From contig NZ_QKWN01000011.1 of the NCBI RefSeq assembly GCF_007279655.1, positions 62,001 to 126,000 on the forward strand: a DNA stretch of 64,000 nt, written 5' to 3'. The first letter of the stretch is position 1. Each line of letters starts with the position of its first letter. Shown one piece after another: positions 9,057 to 17,741 of this stretch. Below the pieces are notes generated by a model. That model did no database searches and was not told where the DNA came from. It saw only the letters and a program-made list of their open reading frames with translations. Source of the stretch: Robertkochia solimangrovi. GTDB lineage: Bacteria; Bacteroidota; Bacteroidia; Flavobacteriales; Flavobacteriaceae. The translations under genes and the position numbers were made by a program.

Positions 9057-10481
9057 ATGAAACTACTTAAACGTCTCCTGAAAATCATTTCAATACTTGC
9101 AGGACTCCTTCTCATAGCCATTTTAGTGATTCTTTTGATCGATTCAAACAACACCTCCTTTTTAAAACCTGATTCCGAGGCCTCCTCTCTACTCCTCGTA
9201 AAGAATGTTAACATTATACCCATGACCTCTGATACGGTTCTCTATCATAAAGATCTACTTATCGAAAATGGGAAGATAAGTAGAATAGCTGATTCCATAA
9301 ATGAAACGGAAGCTGAGATTTTGGAGGGCAACAACAGGTTTCTGCTTCCCGGACTCATCGATATGCATGTTCATGTATGGGATAAATATGAACTTGGTCT
9401 ATATCTTGCAAACGGAGTAACCTCTGTACGGAATCTATGGGGAATTCCCATGCATTTGAGACTTAAAGAAGCTATCAACTCTGGAAATATGATTGCACCG
9501 GAATTCTTTACATCAGGACCTAAACTTACCGGCCCTGAATTCATCGGAGATGACAACCTGCAATTAACCACTGTTGAAGAAGCGAAAGCCAAGGTGAGTT
9601 CCTATAAGGAACGAGGTTATGATTTTATCAAAACCTATTACGGACTTACTCCGGATCTATATGATGCGATTCTTGAGCAGGCAGAATTATCGAATATGGA
9701 TGTAGTGGCACATGCCTCTCAAAATGTGGATTACACCTATCATTTTAATCCTCAGATCGCTTCGATAGAACATACAGAAGATATTGTACAGTTACCACTT
9801 GACTTTAAAATGGATACGCTTGAACTTCAAAAGATCGTAGATGACTTCATAGCATCTCCCCATACTTCTTTTTGCCCTACATTAACCGTATTTAACAATA
9901 TCCATGTGCTTTTATCGGATAAGGATGTTCTTTCTGAGGACCGTCTTAAAAACATGAACCCACTGATTAGAATGGTAGACAGTAAAGCTCAGTATGATCG
10001 ATGGGAATACACAAAATTTCAGGATTCAACCATAACTGAAAGAATTGAGGCGCAACATAATTTCCATTTATTTATCGTAAAACAACTCCATGATAATGGG
10101 GTACGCATTATTTGTGGAACCGATGCCGGAATCGGAATTACCGAACCGGGAAGATCGATACATCAGGAAATGGCCTTTTACAAAGAAGCAGGACTTTCCA
10201 ATTACGAAGTGCTTAAAACCGCCACTGCGAATCCGGGAAAAACCCATAAACTGATGCAAAATCTCGGAACGGTGGAAGTTGGAAAGCATGCTAATCTTTT
10301 ATTGGTGGAAACCGATCCGACTGAGGATCTGAAAACACTTGAAACTCCCACTTATGTACTCATTAAAGGAATGGTACTGAATCAGCAAAAATTAAATCTG
10401 TTCAAGGAAAAAGCAGCCGACCGAAACAACCTCATACCAACTGCACTTAGATATGCAGAAAACCTCTGGATTGAAAAGTAA
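9057..10481 (+). CDS. Amidohydrolase (imidazolonepropionase/prolidase-like), membrane anchored
   Basis: The protein is 474 aa, with a hydrophobic N-terminal segment (residues 10-29) that would anchor or export it. The metal site is complete by eye: His104/His106 (LPGLIDMHVHVW), the carboxylated-lysine candidate Lys192 (FIKTYYG), His219 (VVAHAS), His239 (SIEHTE) and Asp356 (CGTDAGIG). This places it with the binuclear zinc amidohydrolases that hydrolyse dipeptides or cyclic amides. It differs clearly from the lipoprotein amidohydrolase at 6524-8260, which has a different ligand layout. The substrate is unknown. The gene is monocistronic by spacing. Confidence 0.9.
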   Translation: MKLLKRLLKIISILAGLLLIAILVILLIDSNNTSFLKPDSEASSLLLVKNVNIIPMTSDTVLYHKDLLIENGKISRIADSINETEAEILEGNNRFLLPGLIDMHVHVWDKYELGLYLANGVTSVRNLWGIPMHLRLKEAINSGNMIAPEFFTSGPKLTGPEFIGDDNLQLTTVEEAKAKVSSYKERGYDFIKTYYGLTPDLYDAILEQAELSNMDVVAHASQNVDYTYHFNPQIASIEHTEDIVQLPLDFKMDTLELQKIVDDFIASPHTSFCPTLTVFNNIHVLLSDKDVLSEDRLKNMNPLIRMVDSKAQYDRWEYTKFQDSTITERIEAQHNFHLFIVKQLHDNGVRIICGTDAGIGITEPGRSIHQEMAFYKEAGLSNYEVLKTATANPGKTHKLMQNLGTVEVGKHANLLLVETDPTEDLKTLETPTYVLIKGMVLNQQKLNLFKEKAADRNNLIPTALRYAENLWIEK

Positions 10482-10492
10482 AACTTTTTTTC

Positions 10493-10600
10493 ATGTTACG
10501 GGGTTACATCGTAATGCAGTAAACTGTTTTCTGTTTTCTGTTACAGAGTTACTGATTACAAGGTTACTGGTAACTTCGTCACATCGTAACATCGTAACAT
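10493..10600. repeat. Intergenic GTTAC/GTAAC-rich degenerate repeat tract
   Basis: Many copies of GTTAC and its complement GTAAC occur here at irregular spacing (for example ATCGTAACATCGTAACAT). Similar tracts recur at 13021-13089 and 56302-56369, and a looser one near 24378-24425. All are non-coding. Confidence 0.55.
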
Positions 10601-10725
10601 AAATTCCTGTGAAATACCATGAATGAAAGTGAAGAAAATAATATAATCGGACGCTGATGATTTCGTATCTTTAAAGAACAATTCCTGAACTTTCACAGGA
10701 AGTTTTGATACAATGAATTAAGTAA

Positions 10726-11574
10726 ATGCCAGACGAATCTTCACATAAGGCATTCTTTATTACCAAATCCTCCGGGGACAAGGTTGACTTTTCATTTGAG
10801 AAACTACGTTCCTCCCTGATACACTCAGGTGCCCATCAATCAGTGATCGACCATATCATCAATACGGTCTATAATGAATTATATGCAGGAATAACGACCG
10901 GGGAAATCTATGAAAGGGCCTTCGCTATGCTCAAAGAGCAAGGTGGTTCTTACGCTTCAAAATACAAACTGAAACGAGCGATCTACGAATTAGGTCCAAC
11001 CGGTTTTCCTTTTGAGAAATTTATACGATCTATTTTAACGTATTCCGGTTATTCCTGTGAAACCAATATTACCATAGAAGGCAGTTGTGTAAATCATGAG
11101 ATCGATGTTGTTGCGAGAAAGAATGGGATGATCGACCTTATCGAGTGTAAATTTCATGCAGAGCAAGGTAAAAATTGCGATGTGAAGATACCGATGTATA
11201 TCAATTCAAGACACCGAGATGTAAGATCCAATTGGGAACACAATCGGGATGCCACTTTACAGCATTTCTGGTTGGTTACGAACACCAGATTCACGGGAGA
11301 TGCCCTGCAATTCGGTAAATGTGTCGGCTTATATCTGCTAAGCTGGGACTATCCCCCAGGGGATAGTTTAAAAGAACGCATCGACCGACTTAGACTTTAT
11401 CCAATTACCGTAAGTACCACCATGACATCCCGCGAGAAGAAGGCCTTACTGGATGAAGGAATCGTACTCTGTCGTGAACTTATGGAGGACACATCGGTAC
11501 TTCAAAAGGTCGGGATCTCCAAAAAAAGAAAAGTTAAAATTATCGAAGAAATAAAAAATTTATGCCACAAATAA
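10726..11574 (+). CDS. ATP-cone domain fused to Mrr-type restriction endonuclease domain
   Basis: In this 282-aa protein, residues about 10-95 resemble an ATP-cone, the nucleotide-sensing domain of ribonucleotide reductases and NrdR (ITKSSGDKVDFSFEKLRSSL, later SYASKYKLKRAIYELGPTGF). Residues about 96-215 are a PD-(D/E)xK nuclease of the Mrr type. They show GYSCETN, the acidic residue Asp127 (HEIDVVA) and Glu140-x-Lys142 (LIECKFH). A helical tail ends in KKRKVKIIEEIKNL. The gene overlaps the next one by 13 bp, so the two are translationally coupled. A nuclease that senses ATP/dATP and works with an RNA-processing enzyme is an inference. A role in defence or nucleic-acid turnover is open. Confidence 0.82.
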   Translation: MPDESSHKAFFITKSSGDKVDFSFEKLRSSLIHSGAHQSVIDHIINTVYNELYAGITTGEIYERAFAMLKEQGGSYASKYKLKRAIYELGPTGFPFEKFIRSILTYSGYSCETNITIEGSCVNHEIDVVARKNGMIDLIECKFHAEQGKNCDVKIPMYINSRHRDVRSNWEHNRDATLQHFWLVTNTRFTGDALQFGKCVGLYLLSWDYPPGDSLKERIDRLRLYPITVSTTMTSREKKALLDEGIVLCRELMEDTSVLQKVGISKKRKVKIIEEIKNLCHK

Positions 11575-12932
11575 GCGTACAATTTCTAGGGGCCGCCGAA
11601 ACCGTTACCGGATCCAAATTTCTTTTGGAATCCGAAGACTTTCATTTCCTGGTTGATTGCGGACTCTTTCAGGGTGAAAAGTATCTCAGAGAACTGAATT
11701 GGGAAGGACCTAATATCAACATTAAGGAATTAGACTTTATAGTGCTGACCCATGGTCATTTGGACCATGTGGGTTATCTCCCTCGGTTAGTTCGTGATGG
11801 CTTTTCAGGAAAGATTTATGGAACCGCACCAACCCTTGATATCACACGGATCATTTTACTGGATAGTGCTAAAATACAGGAAGAAGAAGCTGAAAAGGCC
11901 AATGAGGAGAAATATTCTAAACATCACCCCGCAGTACCCCTGTACAGCGTTGAGGATGCAGAAAACACCTTCCATCTCTTCGAGGAGATTGAACTTGAAA
12001 AATGGACTAGTCCTGTGCCTTCGGTAACTTTTCAATATCGTTACAATGGACATATTCTTGGGGCCACCTTTATAGAAATGGACATTCATGGCAAGCGCTT
12101 TGTATTTTCAGGTGATATCGGTAGGTTTGAAGATATTTTACTTTCCGCCCCTGAGAAGCCTGCGTCAGCCGATTATCTTTTTCTTGAATCTACTTACGGT
12201 GATCGACTTCACCCTGATGAAGATGTGGAACAAAGACTTAGTGATATAATAACGGATGTGATTCAACAAAGAGGGGTTTTGATCATACCGAGCTTTGCCG
12301 TTGAAAGAGCTCAAGGCTTGTTATTACTGTTATTCCGTATGTATAAAAAGAATAAAATCCCGAATATCCCAGTAATTATCGATAGTCCCATGGGTGAAAA
12401 GGTTTTGGATGTATTTAACCGGTATCCCCAATGGCATAAGATCTCATCAGAAGAATTACAGGCGATGATCCACCATGTACGAATTGTATCCTCTTATCGG
12501 GAGACCTGGGAAATAATAGATATGACCCAACCCAGGATCGTGGTTGCCGGAAGTGGAATGATCACCGGAGGAAGGGTATTATCCTATCTGGATCAAATGA
12601 TCGACCGGGAAAACACCACTGTTTTACTCGTTGGCTTTCAGGCTGAAAAAACCAGGGGTCGGGATCTTCAGGAAGGAATCAGGGAGATCAAATTTTTCGG
12701 CAAATATCATCCTGTAAAGGCTAAGATCGAATCCTTCTCCTTACTTTCCGCCCACGCGGACCAGGCAGAACTTCTCGAATGGCTCTCTGCAATGAAAAAC
12801 CGACCTGAAAAGGTATTTCTGATCCATGGTGAAAATTCCGCACTGGAAGCCTTAAAAGTCAAATTAAAGGATGAGAAAAACTGGAACGCAGTGATCCCTA
12901 AATTGAATGATCATATAGTCCTGAATCTATAA
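11562..12932 (+). CDS. Beta-CASP metallo-beta-lactamase RNA hydrolase
   Basis: This 456-aa enzyme belongs to the beta-CASP family (CPSF73/YSH1-like). The zinc motif HxHxDH is complete at residues 64-69 (THGHLDHVGYLP). His164 (HILGAT) and Asp185 (FSGDIGRF) supply further ligands. The beta-CASP insert (about 200-370) shows PSFAVERAQGLL and GSGMITGGR. The C-terminal RMMBL motif is present as LSAHADQ and FLIHGE. Such enzymes cleave RNA endo- or exonucleolytically in the cytosol. It overlaps the ATP-cone/Mrr gene by 13 bp. This pairing suggests a shared nucleic-acid substrate or process. Confidence 0.93.
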   Translation: MPQISVQFLGAAETVTGSKFLLESEDFHFLVDCGLFQGEKYLRELNWEGPNINIKELDFIVLTHGHLDHVGYLPRLVRDGFSGKIYGTAPTLDITRIILLDSAKIQEEEAEKANEEKYSKHHPAVPLYSVEDAENTFHLFEEIELEKWTSPVPSVTFQYRYNGHILGATFIEMDIHGKRFVFSGDIGRFEDILLSAPEKPASADYLFLESTYGDRLHPDEDVEQRLSDIITDVIQQRGVLIIPSFAVERAQGLLLLLFRMYKKNKIPNIPVIIDSPMGEKVLDVFNRYPQWHKISSEELQAMIHHVRIVSSYRETWEIIDMTQPRIVVAGSGMITGGRVLSYLDQMIDRENTTVLLVGFQAEKTRGRDLQEGIREIKFFGKYHPVKAKIESFSLLSAHADQAELLEWLSAMKNRPEKVFLIHGENSALEALKVKLKDEKNWNAVIPKLNDHIVLNL

Positions 12933-12949
12933 GTTCAGGCAAGAGTTAT

Positions 12950-13003
12950 GGATTATGAATTATGAATTATGAATTATGAATTATGGATTATGGATTATGA
13001 ATT
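12950..13003. repeat. Tandem 7-bp repeat (GAATTAT/GGATTAT), seven units
   Basis: Seven head-to-tail 7-bp units run from 12950 to 12998: GGATTAT, four GAATTAT, two GGATTAT, then a partial unit. A looser stretch of the same words continues at 13094-13133. The same words recur at 25757-25892, 38597-38640 and 58714-58760, always between genes. Confidence 0.85.
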
Positions 13004-13020
13004 GAGAGTTCATTCAAACG

Positions 13021-13089
13021 GGAAACAGTTTACTGCGTTACTGCTTCACAGCTTAACTGCTTCACAAGGTAACATGTAACAGTGTAACT
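13021..13089. repeat. Intergenic GTTAC/GTAAC-rich tract, second copy
   Basis: It contains TACTGCGTTACTGCTTCAC, then AGGTAACATGTAACAGTGTAAC-like words, related in composition to 10493-10600. No ORF is seen. With the surrounding repeats it fills the 425-nt gap after the beta-CASP gene. Confidence 0.5.
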
Positions 13090-13223
13090 AAATCGAATTG
13101 AGAATTGAGGATTTAGGATTATGGATTAATTAATTTGAGTCTGTTTAAAAAAGTGTTTCATAAGTAATAATTAAATAATTAACCCATGATAACGATGTCT
13201 GCCAAGAAGACTTTCACGACAGG

Positions 13224-13333
13224 TCACTTTAGCATTTACGAGAGCTAAAAGTCCTAAATAGCGACGACACTCGACGCCGCCGAATGCGGGAACCTGCCTA
13301 CAGTAGACAGGATCGTCACTTCGCAAGCAGACG
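13224..13333. repeat. Dispersed intergenic element, copy 1
   Basis: About 110 bp that align with 24422-24540. Shared words include CCTAAATAG, GACACTCGACG, CGCCG and CAGGATCGTCACTT, ending in CAAGCAGA. The middle differs but both copies carry a hairpin there: here CCTG-c-CTAC-a-GTAG-a-CAGG. It lies just past the 3' end of the GH43 gene. Confidence 0.7.
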
Positions 13334-13357
13334 AAAAGTTATTAGCATCCCCCAATC

Positions 13358-14377
13358 CTACTCGCCTGGAATATACTCCTCTCCAAGTTTCAGCTTATCT
13401 CCCGAATCATCTACCCGAAATAGTCTGGGAATTCGGATGTATTCTCCTTGTGCTCCTACCTTGTGACTATGCAAAGACATCAATAAAATTCCATCAAAGG
13501 TTTTAAAAAGCATACTATGACCGAAATTTGGAGGTGTGATCGGTTCAGAATCCTGAATCCAGGGACCATCGAGCGTACCGCTTTCAGAATAAGCTACTCC
13601 CTGAACATAATCACTAAAGATCCAACTGGTCCACAACATTCCCAACCTTCCGGTTTGAGTGCGGAATAACCATGGGCCGTCGGTTACCTTATTGGGTATG
13701 ATATCCCCATTTTCGTCCTTTTCTCTGCTCCAGGGAGATTCACTTGCTTTGAATAATAATTCACCCTCTCCGACAGAACCACTCAAATCAGACTTTAATT
13801 CGATCTTTTCAATGGTTCCATCCCAATTTTGCAGCCATTCGTAGCAATAGACCATATAAGGTTTACCATCGGTATCAACCCATAGTGTACCATCGAGTGT
13901 GGGTTTATCAGCCGGAAGATAGGTAGGGTCTGCCATAGGCACATAGGGACCATCAGGTTTATCACTGACAAGAACATGACTTGCTCTTCTTTCTATTACA
14001 TTTCCTTTAACCGTATCGATCTTGACATCGCGATTGGTAAACGTAGCGAAATAATAATATTTATCATGATACTTATGCAATTCTGCTGCCCAGATCATCG
14101 GTTTTTCACCCATCCAGGAATCGGGATCCGTTTTGGTTACGATATAGGGACCTTTCCATGTAACAAGATCCTTGCTCTTCCACAGGAGTCCACCCGAACC
14201 TGTCATATAATACATTTCTGATTTTGCATCGGGAAGAATACACGGATCACTCAATCTGATCTCATCGAGTTTCAGATCACTTCTGAAACCCGGAGCCTTT
14301 TTCTGTGAATGACCTATGTTTACGATTAAAAATACACATACAATCAGGATAGTACGGATTGCCGAAGATAATTTCAT
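13358..14377 (-). CDS. Glycoside hydrolase family 43-like secreted protein
   Basis: This 339-aa protein has a signal peptide (MKLSSAIRTILIVCVFLIVN, cut near residue 24) and a five-bladed propeller fold by motif. The catalytic-base Asp44 is in RLSDPCILPD, and a WAAELHKYHDKYYYF blade follows. Asp162 (TLDGTLW) fits the pKa-modulating residue. Where classical GH43 enzymes have the general-acid Glu in an EGP motif, this protein reads VTDGPWLFR, with Asp233. That change is known to me from some Bacteroidota GH43-like proteins but could mean altered or lost activity. Likely targets are arabinose, xylose or galactose side chains. It is not linked to the SusCD pair. Confidence 0.85.
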   Translation of the reverse strand: MKLSSAIRTILIVCVFLIVNIGHSQKKAPGFRSDLKLDEIRLSDPCILPDAKSEMYYMTGSGGLLWKSKDLVTWKGPYIVTKTDPDSWMGEKPMIWAAELHKYHDKYYYFATFTNRDVKIDTVKGNVIERRASHVLVSDKPDGPYVPMADPTYLPADKPTLDGTLWVDTDGKPYMVYCYEWLQNWDGTIEKIELKSDLSGSVGEGELLFKASESPWSREKDENGDIIPNKVTDGPWLFRTQTGRLGMLWTSWIFSDYVQGVAYSESGTLDGPWIQDSEPITPPNFGHSMLFKTFDGILLMSLHSHKVGAQGEYIRIPRLFRVDDSGDKLKLGEEYIPGE

Positions 14378-14586
14378 AGTAGCTTTTTTAAATTATCAAA
14401 TCCAGAGCAAATCCGGATTTCTTCAGCATCTAAAGTTCGGAATTTTCTGATGAATTAACCACCTCAAAAAAAAGTTTATTGGATTTTTATCTTCTGTTTC
14501 TATCTATAAGACTTTTTCGGATTTATTTTCTTTCCTTTGAATCTTCTTTTAAAACATCAGTCAATACTACACCAAACACTGATTTA

Positions 14587-15858
14587 ATGACCATTAATAA
14601 GAATGACCCTTATGCTGCTCTGAGATACAGAGAGTTTAATATTTTTCTCCTCATGCGTTTTGCGTTTGTATTTGCCAGAACCATGCAATTCATCGTTATC
14701 GAATGGGAAGTATATAATCTGACCAAAGACCCCTTGTCTTTGGGAATAATCGGCTTGATGGAAGTTATCCCGGTAATTCTCATGGCCCTATTCGCGGGGC
14801 ATATTGTCGATCAGAAGGAAAAACGAGGTATCCTGGTGAAATGTATATTGGGCTTTTCAGTGGTAAGTGCGGGTTTATTTTTACTCACCTGGCCTGTGGT
14901 GGTCTCCGGAGTTCCTAAACATCAAATACTATATGGGATATATGCTTTGGTCTTTATTGGCGGGATTGTTCGTACCTTCTACGGCCCGGCATCTTTTTCG
15001 ATGTTTTCACTGATCGTACCCAAAAAAATCTATCCCAATGCAGCCACCTGGAACAGTTCAATCTTTCAGCTTAGTGCCGTATTAGGTCCGGCTTTAGGAG
15101 GGTTCTGTATACACTGGATCGGGGTACATTCATCCATGTTACTGATCTTCGGCTTTTCCCTTATAGCATTGGTTTCCTTATTACAAATCCCCAGGAAACC
15201 TATTATGAATCCAAAAATCGGTGAACCGATCTTTCAAAGTTTAAAAGAAGGTTTACAATTCGTAATGAACAACAAGATCATATTAGGGGCTATTTCTCTG
15301 GATATGATCGCTGTTCTTTTTGGAGGTGCGGTTGCTTTATTACCGGTCTTTGCTCAGGACATATTAAAGGTAGGTTCTCAAGGATTTGGTATCCTCAGAG
15401 CAGCCCCGGCAGTCGGTGCCATTATGATCATGTTTACATCCGCATATTTCCCGTTAAATAAGAACGCCGGATTGAAATTGCTTGGGGCGATATTCGGATT
15501 TGGACTATCGATCGTTATTTTTGGATTATCCACATCCTTCTGGATCTCTGTGATCGCATTATTCCTCAGCGGTGCTACGGATGGAATTTCTATGATCCTT
15601 AGACAGACCATACTTCAGTTATATACACCGGATCATATGCGGGGACGCGTATCATCCGTGAATTCCATATTCGTCAGTTCCTCTAATGAGTTAGGAGCCT
15701 TTGAAAGTGGACTCACTGCCCGATTGATGGGTACGGTTACCGCGGTGGTGTTCGGTGGAAGTATGACCATATTAACCGTAGTAACCACAGGGATTGTTTT
15801 ACCAAATTTCCGGAAACTGGACTTGAGAAAAACCGTTGAGGAGCATGAGAACTCCTAA
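14587..15858 (+). CDS. MFS transporter (EntS/MFS_3-like exporter)
   Basis: The protein is 423 aa from ATG 14587. A longer reading from TTG 14479 adds a poorly conserved hydrophobic stretch and is less likely. Twelve hydrophobic segments are visible. The loop 2-3 signature reads GHIVDQKEKRGI, a form of the MFS D-x-x-x-R-(R/K) motif. A central cytosolic loop around IPRKPIMNPKIGEP separates the halves. The second half contains DHMRGRVSSVNSIF, characteristic of the enterobactin-exporter/MFS_3 branch. The cargo is unknown. It ends 12 nt before the convergent OmpA gene. Confidence 0.9.
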   Translation: MTINKNDPYAALRYREFNIFLLMRFAFVFARTMQFIVIEWEVYNLTKDPLSLGIIGLMEVIPVILMALFAGHIVDQKEKRGILVKCILGFSVVSAGLFLLTWPVVVSGVPKHQILYGIYALVFIGGIVRTFYGPASFSMFSLIVPKKIYPNAATWNSSIFQLSAVLGPALGGFCIHWIGVHSSMLLIFGFSLIALVSLLQIPRKPIMNPKIGEPIFQSLKEGLQFVMNNKIILGAISLDMIAVLFGGAVALLPVFAQDILKVGSQGFGILRAAPAVGAIMIMFTSAYFPLNKNAGLKLLGAIFGFGLSIVIFGLSTSFWISVIALFLSGATDGISMILRQTILQLYTPDHMRGRVSSVNSIFVSSSNELGAFESGLTARLMGTVTAVVFGGSMTILTVVTTGIVLPNFRKLDLRKTVEEHENS

Positions 15859-15870
15859 GCGAAGTGATTT

Positions 15871-17730
15871 TTATTTCAAAATAATGAATTCACACCTGCG
15901 GTTGATGGAATGCTCCACTTCTGTACAATTGTCTTTACAATCCACCAGTGGCTGAGATTCGCCAAATCCTCTGGCGCGTAATCTGGATCCGGAAATACCT
16001 TTAGATGCCAGGTAATCCAAGGCTGATTGTGCTCTTTTTTGGGAGAGATCAAGATTATAGGCAGCAGAAGCTCTTGAATCGGTATGTGCTCCCAGCTGTA
16101 TATCCATATCCGGATACTTTTTCAACAAGGCTACCAGAATATCCAATGTTTTTGCCGCCTGGGGTTTAATGGCCCATTTATCAAGATCGAAATATATATT
16201 TTCCAACTCGATATATCTCTTACCATCCCGGGTCACAACGATATCCTCGGCATCATCATATGAAATGATCTCCAGTTCGATATTGTATTCCAGCGTTCCC
16301 AGATCATTTGTCTTAAATTCCTCTACTGTCGTTGCATAGAAATTAAGCTGACCCTTGATCCTGTAAGTTCGGTTGGGTCGGGTGGTAAATCGATATTTGG
16401 CATCTGCTCCCACAGTGACCTCCCCTACTGCATTATCCGCTTCATCATATAGGGTCACCAACGTATTCGGCAACAGGTTCTTTGTGATCTTATCCCTTAC
16501 ACTACCTTCTACCGTATATTCTATGTCGCTTTCAGTACGATCGATGGCATAGAGATTATCTGCGCCATCTCTGTTGGAAGATATATATCCTTTATCATTG
16601 GCATCATTCAGTGCATAAGCAAAATCATCCAGGCCGGAATTCATCGGTTCGCCGAGATTTAACGGCACCGTCCATCCTGCTGCAAGATATCGCGTCATAA
16701 ATATATCAAGTCCTCCAAAGCCCTGATGCCCGTCTGAGGCAAAATACAAGGTGTTATCGTCGGAAACAAAAGGGAATTGTTCTCTGTGTTTCGTATTGAT
16801 CACCGGTCCGAGATTGACCGGATTCCCATAACCACTTTCCGTAATATCCACATAGTAAAGGTCCATAGAGCCTTCCCCTCCTGGCATATCACTGGAAAAG
16901 TATAGTTTATCGTTTTCTTTGTTGAGTGCCGGATGTACGGCCGAATAATAATCGTTATTAAAAGGCAATTCCGTAATATTCGTCCATACAGAATCTAAAA
17001 GTTCTGCCTTATAAATCTTGACATTCGCAACTTTCTCGTCTCCAATCTTCACCCTTTTCTCATTGGTCCTTGAAAAGTACATGGTCTTACCATCGGCGGT
17101 AAAGGTCGGATTACTTTCGTGAGTTTCGGTATTGATATTTTCAGAGAACGGTTCCACATTTTCCAATTCACCGTCTTCAGATACTGTTGCCTGAAAAAGA
17201 TCGAGGTAGGGTCTGTCATTCCATTCATACATTTTGCCATCACTATTTCTCAGTGATGCAAACACCACCTTATCTCCATAAAAAGCGATACCAAAATCAC
17301 CGGTTGAAGTACTACTGGTCATTCGTTTCAATTCATAGGAATACGGCACTACCTTGGTAAGATTCTCCTCGAATTGCTTCGTATTATATTCCTTATCAGC
17401 ATAGATACTCATGATCCTGTCTGCCTCCTCATAATTTCCGGTGCCTTTCAGGGCCTGGGCATACCTGAAAAAAACCTCCAGTGGTACTGATTCCTTATAT
17501 TTTTCAAATAACTGGTTATAGGCCTCCACCGCGGGTTCCATCTCAGAATTATAATAATAAGAATCCCCCAGATTTTGTAGTACTTCCTGACTGTCACCAA
17601 GTTTTGCGTACATCTGAGCAGCCTCCACATAAGCTTTCTTTTTAAAAAGTCTGTTGGCTTTACTAAGGCTCTGCCCGTATAATGCGGGAATCGCAAATAA
17701 TGTTAATAACAGCAGGTAAAATTTTTTCAT
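15871..17730 (-). CDS. OmpA-family protein with TPR and PD40 repeats
   Basis: This 619-aa envelope protein has a signal peptide (residues 1-20) and TPR-like helices (about 20-120: LFKKKAYVEAAQMYAKLGD). Next come WD40-like PD40 beta-propeller repeats (about 145-400: ESNPTFTADGKTMYFSRT, KLYFSSDMPGG, NTLYFASDGHQGFGGLD) and a carboxypeptidase-regulatory-like domain (about 405-480). The C-terminal OmpA domain (about 510-619) has IYFDLDKWAIKP and the peptidoglycan-binding GAHTDSRASAAYNLDLSQKR. In Bacteroidota this architecture accompanies PorP/SprF and T9SS adhesins, tying the outer-membrane complex to the cell wall. It is the last gene of a three-gene operon, 11 nt after the PorP/SprF gene. Confidence 0.93.
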   Translation of the reverse strand: MKKFYLLLLTLFAIPALYGQSLSKANRLFKKKAYVEAAQMYAKLGDSQEVLQNLGDSYYYNSEMEPAVEAYNQLFEKYKESVPLEVFFRYAQALKGTGNYEEADRIMSIYADKEYNTKQFEENLTKVVPYSYELKRMTSSTSTGDFGIAFYGDKVVFASLRNSDGKMYEWNDRPYLDLFQATVSEDGELENVEPFSENINTETHESNPTFTADGKTMYFSRTNEKRVKIGDEKVANVKIYKAELLDSVWTNITELPFNNDYYSAVHPALNKENDKLYFSSDMPGGEGSMDLYYVDITESGYGNPVNLGPVINTKHREQFPFVSDDNTLYFASDGHQGFGGLDIFMTRYLAAGWTVPLNLGEPMNSGLDDFAYALNDANDKGYISSNRDGADNLYAIDRTESDIEYTVEGSVRDKITKNLLPNTLVTLYDEADNAVGEVTVGADAKYRFTTRPNRTYRIKGQLNFYATTVEEFKTNDLGTLEYNIELEIISYDDAEDIVVTRDGKRYIELENIYFDLDKWAIKPQAAKTLDILVALLKKYPDMDIQLGAHTDSRASAAYNLDLSQKRAQSALDYLASKGISGSRLRARGFGESQPLVDCKDNCTEVEHSINRRCEFIILK

Positions 17731-17741
17731 CTCTATTCAAT

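Noticed and set aside
10726-12932. Classifying the ATP-cone/Mrr pair as a restriction-modification system.
   Set aside because: No methyltransferase or specificity gene is nearby, so a classical system is not supported.
14479-14586. N-terminal extension of the MFS transporter from TTG 14479.
   Set aside because: The extension is A/T-rich and unlike the family; ATG 14587 gives the normal N-terminus.
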